Below are positions 15,032-15,036 of a stretch of DNA of 15,036 nt, piece after piece (positions within the stretch are counted from its first letter, which is position 1; every line of letters begins with the position of its first letter). The stretch is from the NCBI GenBank assembly GCA_934229275.1, contig CAKQDN010000038.1, forward strand, positions 1 through 15,036. Reading direction: 5' to 3'. The position numbers were made by a program, and so were the translations under genes. This DNA comes from an uncultured Clostridia bacterium (lineage in GTDB: Bacteria; Bacillota; Clostridia; Christensenellales; Pumilibacteraceae). The notes under the pieces are model-generated. The model searched no databases, had not been told where the DNA came from, and saw only the letters and a list, made by a program, of their open reading frames with translations.

Positions 15032-15034
15032 TGT
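15007..15034. promoter_or_regulatory. Pair of direct repeats, candidate regulator site
   Basis: ATAATTGT occurs at 15007-15014 and again at 15027-15034, 20 bp apart or about two helical turns, so both copies face the same side of DNA. The first begins three bases upstream of the weak -35 of the operon promoter and overlaps the -35 of the divergent promoter; the second overlaps the divergent -10. This geometry suits an AraC-type activator that also represses its own gene. The short repeats could also arise from shared promoter-like AT-rich sequence. Confidence 0.45.
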
Positions 15035-15036
15035 AT

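Noticed and set aside
1..15036. CRISPR array, insertion sequence or phage genes
   Set aside because: No regularly spaced repeats, transposase, integrase or terminal inverted repeats were seen.

Overview
Every protein-coding gene I can support lies on the minus strand, so the window reads from right to left. It looks like chromosomal DNA of an uncultured gut-type anaerobic Clostridia. The grounds are strong GGAGG ribosome binding sites, moderate GC with AT-rich gaps, an N-anchored surface protein with an InlB B-repeat and beta-helix, a GPH sugar transporter, and several large glycosidases without signal peptides. Christensenellales-like is only a guess; no taxonomic marker is present.

The main block (about 14,984 down to 977) is one compact, probably co-transcribed sugar-glycoside locus. 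In order: canonical GH3 beta-glycosidase; GPH/MFS-type glycoside transporter with a long charged C-terminal tail; a second GH3 with inverted domain order (GH3_C first, catalytic barrel last); GH78 alpha-L-rhamnosidase; an HSL-type alpha/beta hydrolase (esterase); a large membrane-anchored beta-helix surface protein; methylglyoxal synthase; and the first ~62 codons of rhamnulokinase. Junctions are very tight (0 nt, 4-nt ATGA overlaps, 2 nt), so translational coupling is likely. Both glycosidase types and the esterase lack secretion signals. I infer that an intact rhamnose- and glucose-containing glycoside (flavonoid rutinoside, saponin or similar) is bound or imported, then de-esterified and hydrolysed in the cytoplasm. 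Released rhamnose would enter via RhaB, and the DHAP it yields can be drawn off by MgsA.

The right edge (14,976-15,036) holds the control region. It has a minus-strand extended -10 promoter with a poor -35, a good sigma-70-type promoter pointing right off the window, and two direct ATAATTGT repeats exactly 20 bp apart between and within them. This is what one expects for a divergently transcribed activator, for example AraC type.

The left end (1-1,020) is a broken or rearranged segment. Rhamnulokinase loses homology after about residue 62, exactly where a near-perfect promoter for a downstream GNAT acetyltransferase begins. That acetyltransferase is itself interrupted by one in-frame TAA at codon 42. 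Beyond it are a 40-codon open remnant, a 19-bp terminator hairpin and two more hairpins, one with a U-tract. The window ends in a few codons that may belong to another minus-strand gene.
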